From: Salvator merianae
Taxonomy: Eukaryota > Chordata > Lepidosauria > Squamata > Teiidae
NCBI GenBank assembly: GCA_003586115.2
Contig: QVOM02000029.1
Location: 28,614,225-28,678,224, forward strand
Reading direction: 5' to 3'
DNA: 64,000 bases
This document shows, one piece after another, positions 23,265 to 35,983 of the stretch. A program made the position numbers and the translations under genes. Under the pieces are notes generated by a model that saw only the letters and a list, made by a program, of their open reading frames with translations, was not told the DNA's origin and made no database searches. The first letter of the stretch is position 1. Each line of letters starts with the position of its first letter.

Positions 23265-23985
23265 AACTGGTTCAGTATAAACTGGGTTTGTATTGAACTG
23301 TGGTGTAGGTGGGTGGGTGTGGATGTGTGTAGTTTGCTACTGGACTGAGTCCTGTCTGAAAGTGAATTGAACAGGGTTCTGTCTGAAACTGAACTTCAGG
23401 AATTTGATGAACAATTCATTAGTTCAGTTCCCACCCACACTGTGACCCACCATTCCTGCTGTGCCAGATCATGCCACACCATTCCCCCCCCCCTTGTGTC
23501 ACTAAGCTTCCACCTACTTCCCCTGGGCCCACACTTTTCTGCTTTCGCCAAGCAGAATAGAGGATTATAAGCCCTAAAAGAAGACCTAGCATGTAGGTGT
23601 ATGTGCATTCACTTCCTGCAGGGCCTTCAACACAAATAGTTCAGGAGAACCCAGATAGCAGCAGAGTGGTCTGGGCTCAAGAAGAGTAGACAGAAGCTCA
23701 TGGACACTGGGGGAGGGGGGAGTAGTTCAGGAAAAGGTGTGGCAGGATCTGGAGGATGGTGTGGCATGTTTAGATGCATTCATTCATCCAGGAGAAAGAA
23801 AATGATGGGGTGCAAACTGGGGATGCAGTAGGCATAATCCAGATGGTAGACGCATGATCCAAGGATGCACACAGGCTTGAAAGGGAAGGGGAGGAGCATA
23901 GACATGTTGTGAGGAGGGGAGGTTTGGGTTCAACTGGTTGGTTGTTTTATACAAGCCTGATAGTTCATGAACATCTCTACTTCAG
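23265..23985. mobile_element. Dispersed element with AGAGATGTTCATGAAC-type ends
   Basis: The segment starts near GGATGTAAATAACTGGTTCA and ends with agttcatgaacatctcta, which is roughly its inverse. Elements at about 26248-26900 and about 33165-33560 share the end words and internal cttccaggaag-type words. No protein is recognised. It is probably a non-autonomous transposon family, class uncertain. Confidence 0.4.
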
Positions 23986-24330
23986 GTTCATCCAAAGATA
24001 AAAGAACATGACTTTGTGATGCACAAAGTGACAAAATATAGAAGGGACAAAATATAGAAGCAAACCTGTACATTAAATATATGATGTGGCTTGAACTCTA
24101 AAATAGCTCATAGGGTTAGTTGCAGCTTTTAAGAAAATATTCAAACCAAATAGCAATTTTTAGTTTGTGCATAACCCAACTTTAGATTCATTCAAAGGTA
24201 AGATAAGATGACTTTGTCCAAAGTTTATTATCCTGCACAGAGGCAGACAATGCAGAAGCAAACCTGTAAATTAAACGTATGATGCAACCTGACCTCTAGA
24301 AGAGCCCACTCAGTAGTGAAGAAAAAAAGC
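23985..24330 (+). repeat. Duplicated unit of about 196 bp
   Basis: Two copies (from about 23985 and from about 24181) share TTCATTCAAAG-like, GATGACTTTG, and AGAAGCAAACCTGTAAATTAAA-like words in the same order, with moderate divergence. The first copy also has a tandem gacaaaatatagaag doublet at 24041-24060. Confidence 0.75.
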
Positions 24331-25424
24331 TAGTGGAAGTTTTTTGTTTTGTTTTGTTTTAACAATGGACTTCATGGTGCCGAAGCTCTGGCATCTATTA
24401 TTACTATGTATACATGGTAGTAAACAAACATATACCTAATATCTTAAGTTTTCAAGAATAGTTTGCTTCTTAGATACGTCTGCAAATCCTACAAATCATT
24501 CTGTTGTGTGTGTTATTATCACATTCTGTTGGGCTGCTGGTCACCACTAAAAGAAGACAAAACAACCTATTTCAACCCTCACTGCAGCCTGCAGAAGGTA
24601 GGGTTACCCTGTGCAAAGAGAAAGTTCTTAAATGAAAATGAAAGCTTCTTTGCACACCTCTACTCAATATTAAATCCTATTGGAAAGACACCAACTCTTA
24701 TTCAGAAGTTTGGTTTAGGAACATATTTTAAGAAAATCTAAGGGAGAAATTAAAGCCTAACATTGATAAGGCTCTTGTAAATCTTTCTTTACACATGTGA
24801 ACGGCCTGTTTGATACAGAGACATTTTTATATACAAATCATACCATTTATAATTTACAGTGATTATGTCTACTACATTTGGAAAAATACTTTCAATAATT
24901 AAGGACACACAATTAAAACAAATGTTAATATATAACAAATCCAACCTTACTGGAGCTTATCAGGTTGCGTTTATTACCAAAAGCAGTACTCCTACCTTTT
25001 CTACCAGCAACAGAATACATATTACATATATATTTCATACAAGTTATCCTCCATGGCACCAGGAAACTATGAAAATCTTGTCTGAAAACCTGTATACGTA
25101 CTGTGTGAAATTTTCTACTGGTGTAGTTGAAAGCAGTAATATGAGATTATTGGAGTGGAGTTTATTCAAGGAAAAGTGGGCTAACAACAAAAATCAATGA
25201 AATGGGACATACTGAAAATTTGAACACTGATAGAATTTGAGCATCAGAATACTAATGTCCCTTATTTTTAACAACAATTAATATTATTATAAACTTAGCA
25301 AAATGTTTAAAGTGAATCTCAAAACACAAGAGTTATTAATTACACTTATCTCTATTTTACAAGTCAAAAGCAAAATTTGAAGAGAAAATTTACCAGCAGT
25401 CGCACTAGGGGTACTACCTAAGAA

Positions 25425-25625
25425 CATAAGAAACAACCCACTAGACTGTACCTGTTGCCCATCTATTCCAGGACTCTGCCTTCACAGTAGCCAGCCAGGT
25501 GCACAAGGATTCCCACTAGCAGGAAGGAACGCCCAAACCGTCCTGTCATAGCATTCCAGCAACTGGCCTTCAAAGACTTACTGCCTCCTACAACCAGTAA
25601 GTCTGCATCTTCAGAAAAACTTCCC
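25425..25625 (-). mobile_element. CR1-like LINE 3' end
   Basis: AAGAACATAAGAAACAACCC at the left, then ctgttgcccatctattccagg, is the reverse complement of a CR1 ending with the TTCTTATGTTCTT tail. The body is diverged. Confidence 0.55.
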
Positions 25626-26034
25626 TATGTCTAGTAATATTTCTTGAAGTCAAACAGTGCTTAAAAAAAAAAAAAAAAAGGATGTCTTCTAATTTCATTA
25701 ATAGGCATCTATACAGCAGCAAGGCATCAAACTTATATTGAGCTTATTTTAGTTTAAGAGGAAAAGCATATTGGAGGATGAATAATCTATTAATACCTTT
25801 CAATGCTTGTATTTTGAAATATATGTTAGCTACCTGGACTGCAAACAATTTTTATTAATGTCTGGAAGAGGATAAGGTAAGAGAGAAGAGGCAATAAGTG
25901 GAAAATGAGCCTGCATTTCTAAGCAATATGATTATATTTTGATATATATTTTGAAACAAAACATGTGAAAATTTATATAAAAGATTTTCAGTTTTGATCT
26001 CCTAATCTGCACATTTATTTGTACGTCTGCATAT

Positions 26035-26090
26035 TTATCTGACCCTATACCTGAAGATCTCAGGGTGGATTACAGCAATAAAAACAAAAG
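26035..26090 (-). repeat. LINE 3' tail remnant
   Basis: CTGAAGATCTCAGGGTGGAT followed by tacagcaataaaaac is the reverse complement of the common L2-type tail. Confidence 0.45.
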
Positions 26091-26247
26091 TTAGGACTTC
26101 TTGTTCAACTTTTGATGTAGTCTGAAAAATTACAAATTTACAACATAGTAAAATATTTAAAAGTAAAAATCTCACTAGGTAATATACTACTGTGTAAGTG
26201 AACATGGTACTGAAGGGGTACCATTTACCATAAACCTTACAACTGAC

Positions 26248-26900
26248 TTAGAGATGTGAATGAGCCAGTTCAGGTCCTTTCATACCCAAACTCATCATCT
26301 TTAGAACACATGCCAATCTTATTCCAGCAAACCGATCAGTCTGAATTAAATCCATCCCATCATCGCTTCTCCTCTCACGTCACTGCCTTCCCCTTGATCC
26401 CTCTCCTACCATCTTCACCTGTCCCCTCAAGTCTCCCTTCTCCTCTTGCCTTGATGACCCCCACTCCAGCCCATAACTAGCCGGCCTGGTCTGCTGCCAT
26501 TTGCCACGTGGTTCTAAAGCACCACATCAGGGCTCTTGCCATGCATTCTGTAGCTACACATCATCCCAGCCAACAGCACTGCTGATGTGCGCAGCTCTGC
26601 TTCCAGGAAGCCCTCAAATGTGACCACTTGTACTTGAGGCCTTCCTGGAAGGGGAGCTGCACACAGCAGTACAGTCAACTGGGAGAACCTTCAACTCAGT
26701 TTCAGAAGGCTAGATTGCAAACCAAGAAGGGACTTTATAAGCTGCCATGCTGCTCCTGCTTTTTATTTAAGGGCCTTCTTGTACCCTCCCAGCACCCCAT
26801 AACTGTCTAGTACCTCACACAACCCCTTGCCTGTGAGGTCCTTTCCATGGTCCTGCCAGTACTATGCATACCACTCGTGGCTGAGTAAAGGGCCACCAGC
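26248..26900. mobile_element. Dispersed element, second copy
   Basis: It begins AGAGATGTGAATGAGCCAGT and is C/T-rich inside, with GCTTCCAGGAAGCCCTC and ggccttcctggaagg words shared with the element near 33165-33560. No coding sequence is recognised. Confidence 0.35.
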
Positions 26901-28061
26901 TAGTTTACTGAAAGCGGCTGAAAAACTACTAGAGACAACAGTTATGTCAAAAGTACAGCAATTATAAAAGAAACTATTGTGTGATACTTATTTCATCTGT
27001 ATCAATTCATGAAGGTTGAATATTCCTCTCATTAAGTAGAGAATCCATTTAATGATTCTACACATCCTGCATATGTATGGTTACTGAAAGATATTCAAAC
27101 TCATCTAGTTAAAAATAGGAGTATAACAGTTGACAGATCAGTCTGTATCAGTTTGTTTACACCAGTAATTCATTTAAAGCAGAGGAACAAATTCAGTTCC
27201 TAATTACATTTCATGGTAATACTGGTCAGTATTTCTGGAATCTGAGCCAATAAAAACAAGCAGGCAATGAAACTTCAGGCTACTTAATAGATCTGCTGTT
27301 AAGCATTTACAAGAATTATCTACTGCATATGCAGACAGAATGACTGGTTGCTTGCTTTTTACTAAGTTCAGGGCGTTCAATTTAAACCTATATTTTTTAT
27401 TTCAAAAGTCAGACTAAATGATTTATAATATGCTAATTTAAATGGTACTCCTAGTTACACAGATAATATGTATTTCTCTATTCAGTTTCCCTTAGTAACC
27501 AGAAAATTCAAAACACTGACTGCAGCACTGTTTGAGGGTCATTTGAAGAACGTAACAGTTTTAGAAAGGCTCCATTTTCAGATACTGCTGGGGAAACAAA
27601 ACTGTGCTGTGAAGTAGCTGCAGATCAATGCAAATTATGAGAACACAGCATTTTTCAGAGACACATTAAAATGGGCTAAAATGTTTCTCTGGATTCTGTG
27701 GACAATTAATGCTGAAAGCTTTAAGGCAGTTTTTTGAAAATCTGATTTTCTCCTGAAAGTAAAATAATTTGTATATTTATAAAAATGATCTACTTAGTTT
27801 GTCAAAAACTTCAACAACCACCAGAAAATACTGCAAAGGTTAGCATTGCTTCTCCAGAATTACCCAGATTCATTTCTGAAAAGATGGAAAAAAGTACTCC
27901 TCAATCTTGTTAAGATGATTATCAGCTGCCTGCCACAGCTACAGACTAAAAGGTAACACACAATGCTTTTTTGCTTTAAGATTACTCTGAAAGCTATTTA
28001 TTAAAGTATCAAAATCTCTAAGCATGCATTGTACATATCATATAATGAAGCAGCTACTTAC

Positions 28062-28144
28062 TGTGTACTCTATAGTTCCTTTAGGCTTTTGAAAAGACAT
28101 TCGTCTTCCATCTTTCTTATCTAGAGTCTTCTTTTGGCCAGTAT
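28062..28144 (-). CDS. OXR1: OXR1 coding exon 2 (basic linker, start of LysM)
   Basis: 83 nt. The acceptor is TTTTTTTCCAG and the donor is GTAAGT, and the exon runs from phase 1 to phase 0. It encodes the last two bases of Asp53 and residues 54-80: TGQKKTLDKKDGRRMSFQKP and then KGTIEYT. This is the common exon that all longer OXR1 isoforms splice into after their own 5' exons, so it is the junction between isoform-specific and shared protein. The lysine- and arginine-rich first part is typical of the family. The last seven residues begin the first strand of the LysM fold. Confidence 0.95.
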
Positions 28145-28852
28145 CTGGAAAAAAATGAGGCAAGGCACGCATTACATTCATTTTTCTGTCCCTCTCTGTA
28201 TTGTCACAGGCTGCTGACTACAACCCTGTGGGAAGACATCTAATTCACCAGTTATACAGATTTTACACTGTACTCTTAACTCAATATGACAGACAACTAG
28301 CTTCCAGAACAAGGACTTCAGTCTTCTGCTTTGCTTTGGATTCCAGAGACAGGAAATGTCCTCCTAGTTTTATAAACATCTACAAGCATCTTGGATGTTA
28401 CGAATTCCCAGAATTTTACATTCTATTCTGTGAAACATGTCATCATGAAATAATTTCAACACATTTCATCTAGCTAACATTTTCAGTAGAACAGTTTCTG
28501 GTAACAGATTGAATTAAAAGCTATACCATTTAAAAAACCTCATAGGCATGAAAACATAAAGGCATGAAAAACTTGGATTTTGCATCTATATTGTGTAAAT
28601 TAATTATGTAACAGCACAAAAAAGTAAAGAGAAACTTGTATATTAAGCTCACAAGGTGTACAGTTGGGATCGGGTACTTCCATTTGTTTTCAACATTAAC
28701 CTGAATTTTAAAAGTGTATAAAGCCCAGACCCCAAATAAACTAAGATTAAAGGAAAATGTACACATATGTTGTACCAGACAACAGTCAGATGTGTACTGT
28801 ATCATCATCAGCAAACCCCCTACCACTACATTTTAAGAATAATTCTTGGGGA

Positions 28853-29538
28853 ACATAAGAACATAAGAGGAGCTCTGCTGGATTGGGCTACAGCTCATCT
28901 AGTCCAGCATCCTGCCTCACACAGCAGGGCTACCAGATAATCAGTCAAATTAATTTTCGTAGCCACACAAAAGGCAGAAAAAAGAAAGAAAAAACGGTGT
29001 ATCTGATATTTGGCTGTTTTTTATCCAAAGTTGGCAGCCCTGTCACACAGTGACCTACCAATTGTTTCTAAGCATTCTCAAGCAGAAATCAAAGGCAAAG
29101 ACTTCACCTGCTCTCAAATCCCTACAAATACCCTTTAGAGGTATCCTGCCTGTCTCTCCAACCTGGAGGCAGTACCTAGGCATGCATTCTAGTAGTCATT
29201 GATACATCTAACTTCCTTTCTTAAAGCTATACAGGCTGGTTGCCGTCACCACCTCTTCTGGTATTAAATTCCATATACCGATGACCCTCTGGGTGAAAAA
29301 ATATTTCCCCTTCTCAGTTCTAATTCTCCTGCCCATAAGCTTAGTTCTATCCACCTTTTCCACACCATGCATAATTTTATATACTTCAGTCAAGTCCCCT
29401 CTTAAACGCCATCTTTCAAGGCTAAAGAGGTTTAGATGTTTCATCCTAATTTCGTAAGGAAAGTGTTTCATTCCTTTGACCATTCTTGTTGTCCTTTTCT
29501 GCACCTTTTCCAGTTCCATAACATCCCTTCCGAGGTGT

Positions 29539-29573
<35 letters not shown>

Positions 29574-30430
29574 CCTCACCACTGATTTATAAAGATGCAC
29601 AATGAGGCTTGCCAACTTATTTTCTATTCTCTTCCTAGTTATCCCTAACATTAAATTTGCTTTTTTCACTGCTGCTGCATAGTGGGTCAACATCTTCATT
29701 AAGCTGTCCACCAGAACACCAAGATTCTTTTCTTGGTTTGTCACAGAAAGTTCAGCTCCCAACGGTTTATAGGTGTAATTGGCGCTCTTTGCTCTAATGT
29801 GCATCATTTTGCATTTGCTAAGATTGAAGTACATTTGGCACTCCATTGCCCATTCACCCAAAGGCAAGAGATTTCACTCTTTATAATCATTCTCAGTTCT
29901 TATTACCCTTAACAATTTAGTGTCATCTGCAAACTTTGCTGTCTCACTACTTACTCCTACTTCTAGATCATTTATGAATAAATTAAAAAGCACAGGTCCA
30001 ATACTAAACCTTCAGGACCCCACTTCTCACCTCTTTCCACTCTGAAAATTATCCATTTTTTTTTTTACTACTCTCTCTGTCTTTCCTATAACCTCTCTGC
30101 AATCTCGGTGTCCTTTTCATTATCCCTTTTTGTCCATTATCATCTTATGGTCCAACTGCTTTTCTGGTTGGATTCCTACTTCTGATATACTTAAAAGAAA
30201 TTCTTGCTATTGTTCTTGAGCTCTTAGCAATGTGCTCCTAAAAACTCTTATTAGCATTTCTGACTGCCACCTTGCATTTGTTCTGCCAGAGTTTATGTTC
30301 CTTCCTATTCTCCTCATTAGGACAAGTTTTCTATTTTCTAAATGAGCTTTTCTGGTTTTTAATGAGTTCCCGTACTGCACTTGTAAGGCACACTGGTGTC
30401 CTCTGGGACTTGGCAATCCCCTTTCTTCAT
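28853..30430 (-). mobile_element. CR1-type LINE, 3' half with long ORF2 remnant
   Basis: A 219-codon frame (29867-29208) covers the end of ORF2 with LVVRPHLEYC-like (SVVRPHLEYCVQFWSPHLG), LEKVQKRTTRMVKGM, LFSLERWRLRGDL and KYFFTQRVIGIWNLIPEEVV. This is the thumb and C-terminus of CR1/jockey-type reverse transcriptase. Upstream pieces (to about 30430) are broken. The 3' UTR ends in a TTCTTATGTTC repeat at 28853-28870. It has the same orientation as OXR1. Confidence 0.9.
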
Positions 30431-32789
30431 TTAGGTATGCATTCTAATTGAGCCTCCATTATTGCATTTATAAATAGTTTCCATGCATTTTGGAGTGATT
30501 GAACTCTTCTAACTTTCCTTTCAATTTCCTATTTTCTAGTTTTCGCATTTTGAGAAAGTTTCCTTTATGAAAATTTAATGTCTTTGTGTTAGATTGTGCT
30601 GACAACTTACTGTATCTATTTAAGTTGAAGGTTATTGAATTGTGAACACTGTTTCCTATCAGATCTTGTACCAGATCCTGATACCAGAAGTTGATATATT
30701 TATGGTCAACTTCTAATATGATAATCTGCAGATTTGGTCATGCAGTGTCCACAAAGGAACAAACACTGCTCAGTACCATTTGCTGGCACTTGTTGGGGAA
30801 ATAGTTGGGGAAATGGGCTGTTTGCAGTGTGCTGTAAATTCCCACTGGAGTGCAACTTTGGAGAATTCCCTGACTTCTGAAGAGAGCTGGGACATGGCCA
30901 CAGCAGAGCAAATGGCTGTGATGCATGTAGCCAGGTCTGGATTGAGCAAGACAAGACTCTGCATCACATGATAATGTGTATAGTGTGGAAGCTCCCTTTG
31001 AATTCCCAATCAAGACTGATAAGCAAACTGTAGGCATAGTTTAAGGGGAGCAGAGAAGAAACAGAAGGCTGGTGAACTCTACTATTTTACAAGTCATAAC
31101 CTTCTGAAGGCAGAAAATAAAAGGTACAACAAAATTGGACAAATCAAAATTGGGTCCTGAATTTGGATGTACAAAGTTGTTACTTAAATAAAGAATCACA
31201 CCAACTAGGTAAACAGGATTTACTTGTTGCATAACACTGTAGTTACTGTAATTAGTGTTTGAATTCATTCTAGATGTGCACCCAAGGACCTTTAGTACGC
31301 CCTGGATTGGACACCACAATGAGTTAACTTGGAACAAATTTCTCTGATCCATAAGTACATTGCTCTAAAAGCTAAATAAATGTTTCTTACTTTTTACTCC
31401 AAGCCAGACTACTGGTCTAATTACTTTAGTATTAGTCATACTGATAATACTCTTCCACACTGCAGACAGATCCTTCCCCTATCCCCAAGACCTATTTAGA
31501 GATGCTGGGAACAGAATTTTGGGTTTTCACATGCAAAGCATGAAACCTATGTCAAAATTTAACACAAGATAAAAGCATTTATATTTCCACAATGCTTCTA
31601 ATTAATTTTAATGGGTATTTCAATACATGACCATACTAAGAATTATTTTTTTGTCAAAATTATAGAACATATTCACTGTACGTAAGATAAACATGAAAAA
31701 TAACCACCAAAACCTGTCTTTTGCAGGGGGAGGGAGGAAGCAGGTGAAACATTTGGAAAGTTCTGCTCACAGCAAGTGAGTTCTTATGCTATCTGGGAAT
31801 GGCCAGATGATAAAAGCAACCATGAGTAAGCCACTTTGATCAGTACAGTATACAAAATGCAGAACTATCTGGAAAGTTCATGCCGGTTACTGTAATCTAT
31901 GCTTTAGCCCCTTTAAACTAGACTACTAAGACACTGTTTGATGCTGCCTTTGAAATTTACTGCTTCAAAATACAGCACCAGTCAGACTCTATAATGCCCC
32001 TAGTGTATCTGCAGCACTTGATGTTGGCATATTTCCAGGCTCAAATCTGAAAGACTCATTCAAACTCATTCTAACACTTTAAATGATTTGTGCCTAAGTT
32101 ATCTAAGTACCGTTTATATCCTTATACTAAATCTACAATAAAAAATTTCTGCTGGCAAGTCCACCACCTAGGCAATGATAAGATTGGCAAGCACAAAAGA
32201 TAGTACACTTTCTGTAGTGGAATACTGCAAATGTCCCTAACAGGCTCATAACATACAACTGTTTTTTAAAACCTTGAAAACACATTTTTTTTAGTTATCT
32301 GTTTTGGGTCAGATAGACTTACTGACTTGACTTCTTGGCTTGCTGTTGCCTTGGTGGATAAATGAATAGTTTAATGTTACTTTTATATGAGGACTGCTGT
32401 TATATATATTTTTTCGTTTTAGCTAAAAAAATATGCTTATGATGCTTAGAAAAATGTGGGTTTTGTTGTAAGCCAATCTGGAAACATATTAGCCGAAAAG
32501 CATCCTAGATATATCTTTATATAAAATAAGAATATCTGAGTTGTGTCTCACTTGTGAAGAGAAAGCAATAGAAGGACTCATAGAGCTCAAATAATATTAT
32601 TATATACTGTACTGATAATGCCTCCAACACATTAAATAACATTTCAGTAAATGTTTTATAGTCTGTAAATTATTATTTGTTTACCTGATTTGTTGAGTGT
32701 TGTTTCATAGAAAGTTACAAGAGTAGCTAACAGTTAAAAAAAAGTTAATGTGGGTAAGTTCAGAGATACAGATTGTGTTTAGACATAGT

Positions 32790-32975
32790 AAAAAAGTGAT
32801 TCAAAAGCACTTTAGAGATGGCATCATGTGGCAAGTACTTGTGTTCTCATCCTATCTCTAATCCACCTTTTCTAGTCTTTAATGCGCATTAGAGGGGGGA
32901 GGAACAGATTAGCATCTGAACACTGTAAACACCTGTAAACCATCTCCAAACTGTCTTTAAACCACCTCAAACTTT
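32790..32975. mobile_element. MITE of the GCACTTTAGAGATGG family
   Basis: GCACTTTAGAGATGGCATCA and the later ctctaatccaccttttctag also occur at 53545-53640 and, inverted, at 38920-39210. It is short, non-coding and of moderate copy number. A hAT-type MITE is my guess from size and ends. Confidence 0.5.
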
Positions 32976-33014
32976 CAGGCTACTGCTTTATTGTGTGCCT
33001 TTTACATTCTGTTT

Positions 33015-33080
33015 TTTATTGTTGTAACCCACCCTGAGACCTTTGGGTATAGGGCAGGATAAAAATATAAATAAGTATTT
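33015..33080 (+). repeat. L2-like LINE 3' tail
   Basis: GTAACCCACCCTGAGACCTT, tgggtatagggcagg and ataaaaatataaataa are the typical ending. Confidence 0.6.
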
Positions 33081-33164
33081 TATTATTTGTATCATTCTGT
33101 GATTTAAAGATATTTAGAAAGCCCAAATAAAAGTTTTTCCGATTCCATTAATTATGATTTCTTT

Positions 33165-33790
33165 AAGATGTTCACGAGACAGTTCTGGCAAACCAGTGTG
33201 CCATGCCCCCTTGGTTTGCTAAGCTCACTAAGCAAGCTGAATCTTAATAGGCAATGTGTCATCTAAACATCCACCCCATCTCTTCCTGCACCACAGCTTT
33301 CCTCTTCATGCTGCTGTCTCCCCACTTTAGCCCAGGCTGGCACCATCTGTGACATAATAAGCACTGTACCCTGGCTCCTGCCTTGCCTTTTGACCTGGCT
33401 TACTTAGAGTGGACAGAAGGTCCCTCCAGCAGACCTGGCATGAGCAATTCTACTTCCTATTCCAGGAAGGCCTTGCATGCAACCAGATAAATTAGAGGCC
33501 TTCCAGGAATCAGCAATGCTGTCTGCTAGAAGAACCTGCAGTCTAGTTCCTGAAGGCCAGAAGGTAAGGTAAATGCTTGGAAGCAGTGCTTTAAAACTAT
33601 GTGACAATGGGCACCAAGCCAGGCTGGCAGGTAAGGACAGATTGAAGCCAAGAGACTGAGACATTAGGGAATAAGTGATTGATGAACTGAACAAACCAGC
33701 TACCTCAAGGAACTGGCTGGCCATTTCATAAACTCACACAAGCTGGGGTTCAGTTCAACCAAGCCTGCTAGAAACAGCTCATGTACAACT
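33165..33790. mobile_element. Dispersed element, third copy
   Basis: It begins AGATGTTCACGAGACAGTTC and contains ATTCCAGGAAGGCCTTGC. The right end near GAACTGGCTGGCCATTTCAT is uncertain. It shares words with the elements at 23265 and 26248. Confidence 0.35.
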
Positions 33791-34119
33791 CTATTTATTT
33801 CAAATCTCTGTGATTTCTTTGAAACGAAATTCAGGGTGAAATGGAATGGTGCTGCCTGATACACTCCAGGGTACAGATCCACAGCCTGGGAACAGAAAGT
33901 GATTCATAAAATCCACCAGTCATAAGATAGGCACCTGGGCCAAAGAAGCTGTTAATGAATCATTGAGGGAAAGAATAGTACTAAACTGTCTTAAGACAAC
34001 AGAAACTTGCCCACCACTAAAGAAACCTCCTCTAGTTCAGAATGTCAACAACAACTGTCATCTGATCACCAACATTATATCCCTGAGAAAGGTGTTGAAT
34101 CAGGTGGTGACTGAGTGCT

Positions 34120-34960
34120 TTTGAATGATACTGATTTATAGATCTATTTCAATCACAGTTCATATTTGGTTGTGGCACAGAAACAGCTCTGGTCTCCTTG
34201 TATAACGGATTATGTCAAGAGAGGGATGGGAGAGTACAACCCTGATGAATCTCCTAGACTTCTTGCTGGCTTTTGATATTATCGATAAAGGAATATTTCT
34301 GAAGCACCAGAACTGTATTGCAGTGTTTTGCTTCTTACCGGGAGGGTCCTACCTAGGTAAGTGTTACTGTGGAAAGAGTGTTCCATCCATGCTTCTGCTT
34401 GTGTGAGGTTCCTCAAAGCCCCATTTTGTCCCAATGTTGGAAAAGACCATTGAGAATATAGTGTGCACTAGCACCAATAAGAAGATAAACTACAGCTCTT
34501 CCAAATACTTCAAATATAAAGAATGATGTAAACTGCTGGACTAGCATTCAACCACAATAAAACTGTAACTCGTTGCAGGTATCACAAAGTCATCGCTGAG
34601 AATGGTTCTGAGATACAGCATGTACTCCAGTTCTAGAAGGGGTTGCACTCTCACTGAAGGACAGGCTCCACAGTCTAGAATACTCTGTGAGTCAGCACTG
34701 TCATTGGAGAACCAAGTGGCACAAAATGCCTTCTACCAGGTCTGGGTGAAGCTCCTATTAGGATGAAGAACAGCTTGGCCTCCACGATTTATGTCTTAAT
34801 AATTTGTTTAGATTATTTCAACAATCTATACATCTGGATGGCTTTGAAAGTGGTTCAGAAATTGGAGTTCATGCAGAATGCAACAGCCTCTAGGGGTCAT
34901 TGTTAAAACATCATTTCTCGCTTGCCTGCATTTATGATTCCACGTTTAATTCAAAGTGCT
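34120..34960 (+). mobile_element. L2-like LINE ORF2 fragment
   Basis: At about 34150-34290 the frames read TALVSLYNGL and then FLLAFDIIDKGIF, the L2-type motifs before the first catalytic Asp (D-x-S-A-A-F-D-T-I-D). Later pieces (about 34800-34900) resemble the DYCN and LQ-x-V-Q-N-A region. It is heavily decayed and antisense to OXR1. Confidence 0.6.
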
Positions 34961-35826
34961 AGTAGTGACTTTTAAAACCCAGCATGACTTGTGGCTGCAG
35001 CACCTTCATGCAATACCTGCTCTAAGTGAGGGAAGGAAAAGTGACTGTTTTGTTTTTTTTTACAAAAACAGCTGCCTGTCCACAGAATGTCCTCTGACAG
35101 CGTAGTATTGCACAGTTCCCAGGAAGCATTACAACACCGAGAGTCGCTAGTGAGCAGATGGGCAGCCAACCACACTGGATCTAGCCTTATGCCACCCAAA
35201 GACATGCCTGGTTTTTGGCAATAATTATTAGAGGAAGGAATAGGTCAAAGGAAAAAGACCTTTTTGTGTGCAGCACGGAATGAGACAGTTAACGCCACAC
35301 ATCCGCACACATTACCTGGAAAGAAGCCCAAGAGGTCCACAGTTGGAGAGTGGGCCAAATTCTTCCAACTAAGTTCAACTTAAATCTAAACCCGTACCTC
35401 CTCTTACGGCCACGTCGTCTTAAACAGCTTCCTCTTGCTCAAGTAAAATTGCCCTTCGCTTCCCACTCCCGGCTCTTCCCCTTTCCTCAGCGAAAGCAAC
35501 ACCCCAAACAAGCGTCACCCTATAATGCCTTCTCAGAAGCCATAGCAAGCGCTCTCCCTTTTCTCCAGAGTAGCTGCCGCGGCATAACTCTGCGTTGCAT
35601 TTCCAGATGCGCAACAGTAGCAGCAAGACGTAAAAAGAGCGAGGACTGAAGTCCCACAGCCCAGGGCAGCCCCACATCACCGCGCCCCCAAACCCCTCTC
35701 CGTGAAGGTTTTCCTCAGCCACCACGCCGCGCACTAGTTCGTCCACAGCAAGCAGCCCCTTCCTGGCCCAAGACCAGTCAGCCGTTTTTTTGCTTCCGGC
35801 TCCCTCCCAAGCGGGAGTCGCCCTAC

Positions 35827-35983
35827 CTAGTGGGGGATTCGGCTTGGGCTCCCCCTCATGCAGCGTGTCCTGGAAGAGGACTTGGCGATGGCTACCCACA
35901 CCAGGTACAGCGCCCCAAAGGCGGTTGGCGGTGCCCCTCAGCAGGCGGCCGCTCTTGCCCGTGAAGCTAGTGAGGTACTCCAT
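35827..35983 (-). CDS. OXR1: OXR1 coding exon 1 (isoform-specific N-terminus)
   Basis: 157 nt encoding residues 1-52 plus the first base of codon 53. It starts MEYLTSFTGKSGRLLRGTAN, close to the MDYL-type N-terminus of short mammalian OXR1 isoforms as I recall it. The ATG at 35983 has G at -3 and G at +4. An in-frame TGA at 36025-36023 lies upstream with no ATG between, which fixes the start. The donor GTAGGG follows CTAG, and the leftover G joins AT of the next exon to give Asp53. The second half (RLWGAVPGVGSHRQ onward) is proline- and glycine-rich and appears much less conserved than the first 22 residues. No signal peptide or membrane segment is seen, in keeping with a soluble protein. Confidence 0.92.

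Larger units (their letters stand above)
18760..28061 (-). other. OXR1: OXR1 intron 2
   Basis: 9302 bases, the longest intron. It contains a CR1 remnant (about 19990-20560), a 49-bp tandem duplication (20764-20861), a mariner MITE (21038-21272), a possible LTR piece (21490-21790), an L2-like tail and ORF remnants (22280-22900), a dispersed element at about 23265-23985 followed by a 200-bp duplication, a CR1 3' end (25425-25625) and a second dispersed element (26248-26900). I see nothing at 26950-28060. Confidence 0.75.
28145..35826 (-). other. OXR1: OXR1 intron 1
   Basis: 7682 bases between the isoform-specific and first common exon. A long CR1 copy occupies about 28853-30430. MITE-like, L2-like and dispersed-element remnants lie at about 32790-35210. 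I recognise nothing at 30450-32780. Confidence 0.8.

Noticed and set aside
29208..29867. 219-codon frame as a host gene
   Set aside because: It is the C-terminal part of a CR1-type reverse transcriptase, with the matching 3' UTR and tail next to it.
1..35983. NCOA7 rather than OXR1
   Set aside because: LysM, S/P linker and pre-TLDc wording (LYVPDPEY, SPVSPLSPTSSEAE, FLCLRVGKPMRKTFVSQASA) fit OXR1. NCOA7 differs clearly in these blocks as I remember them.
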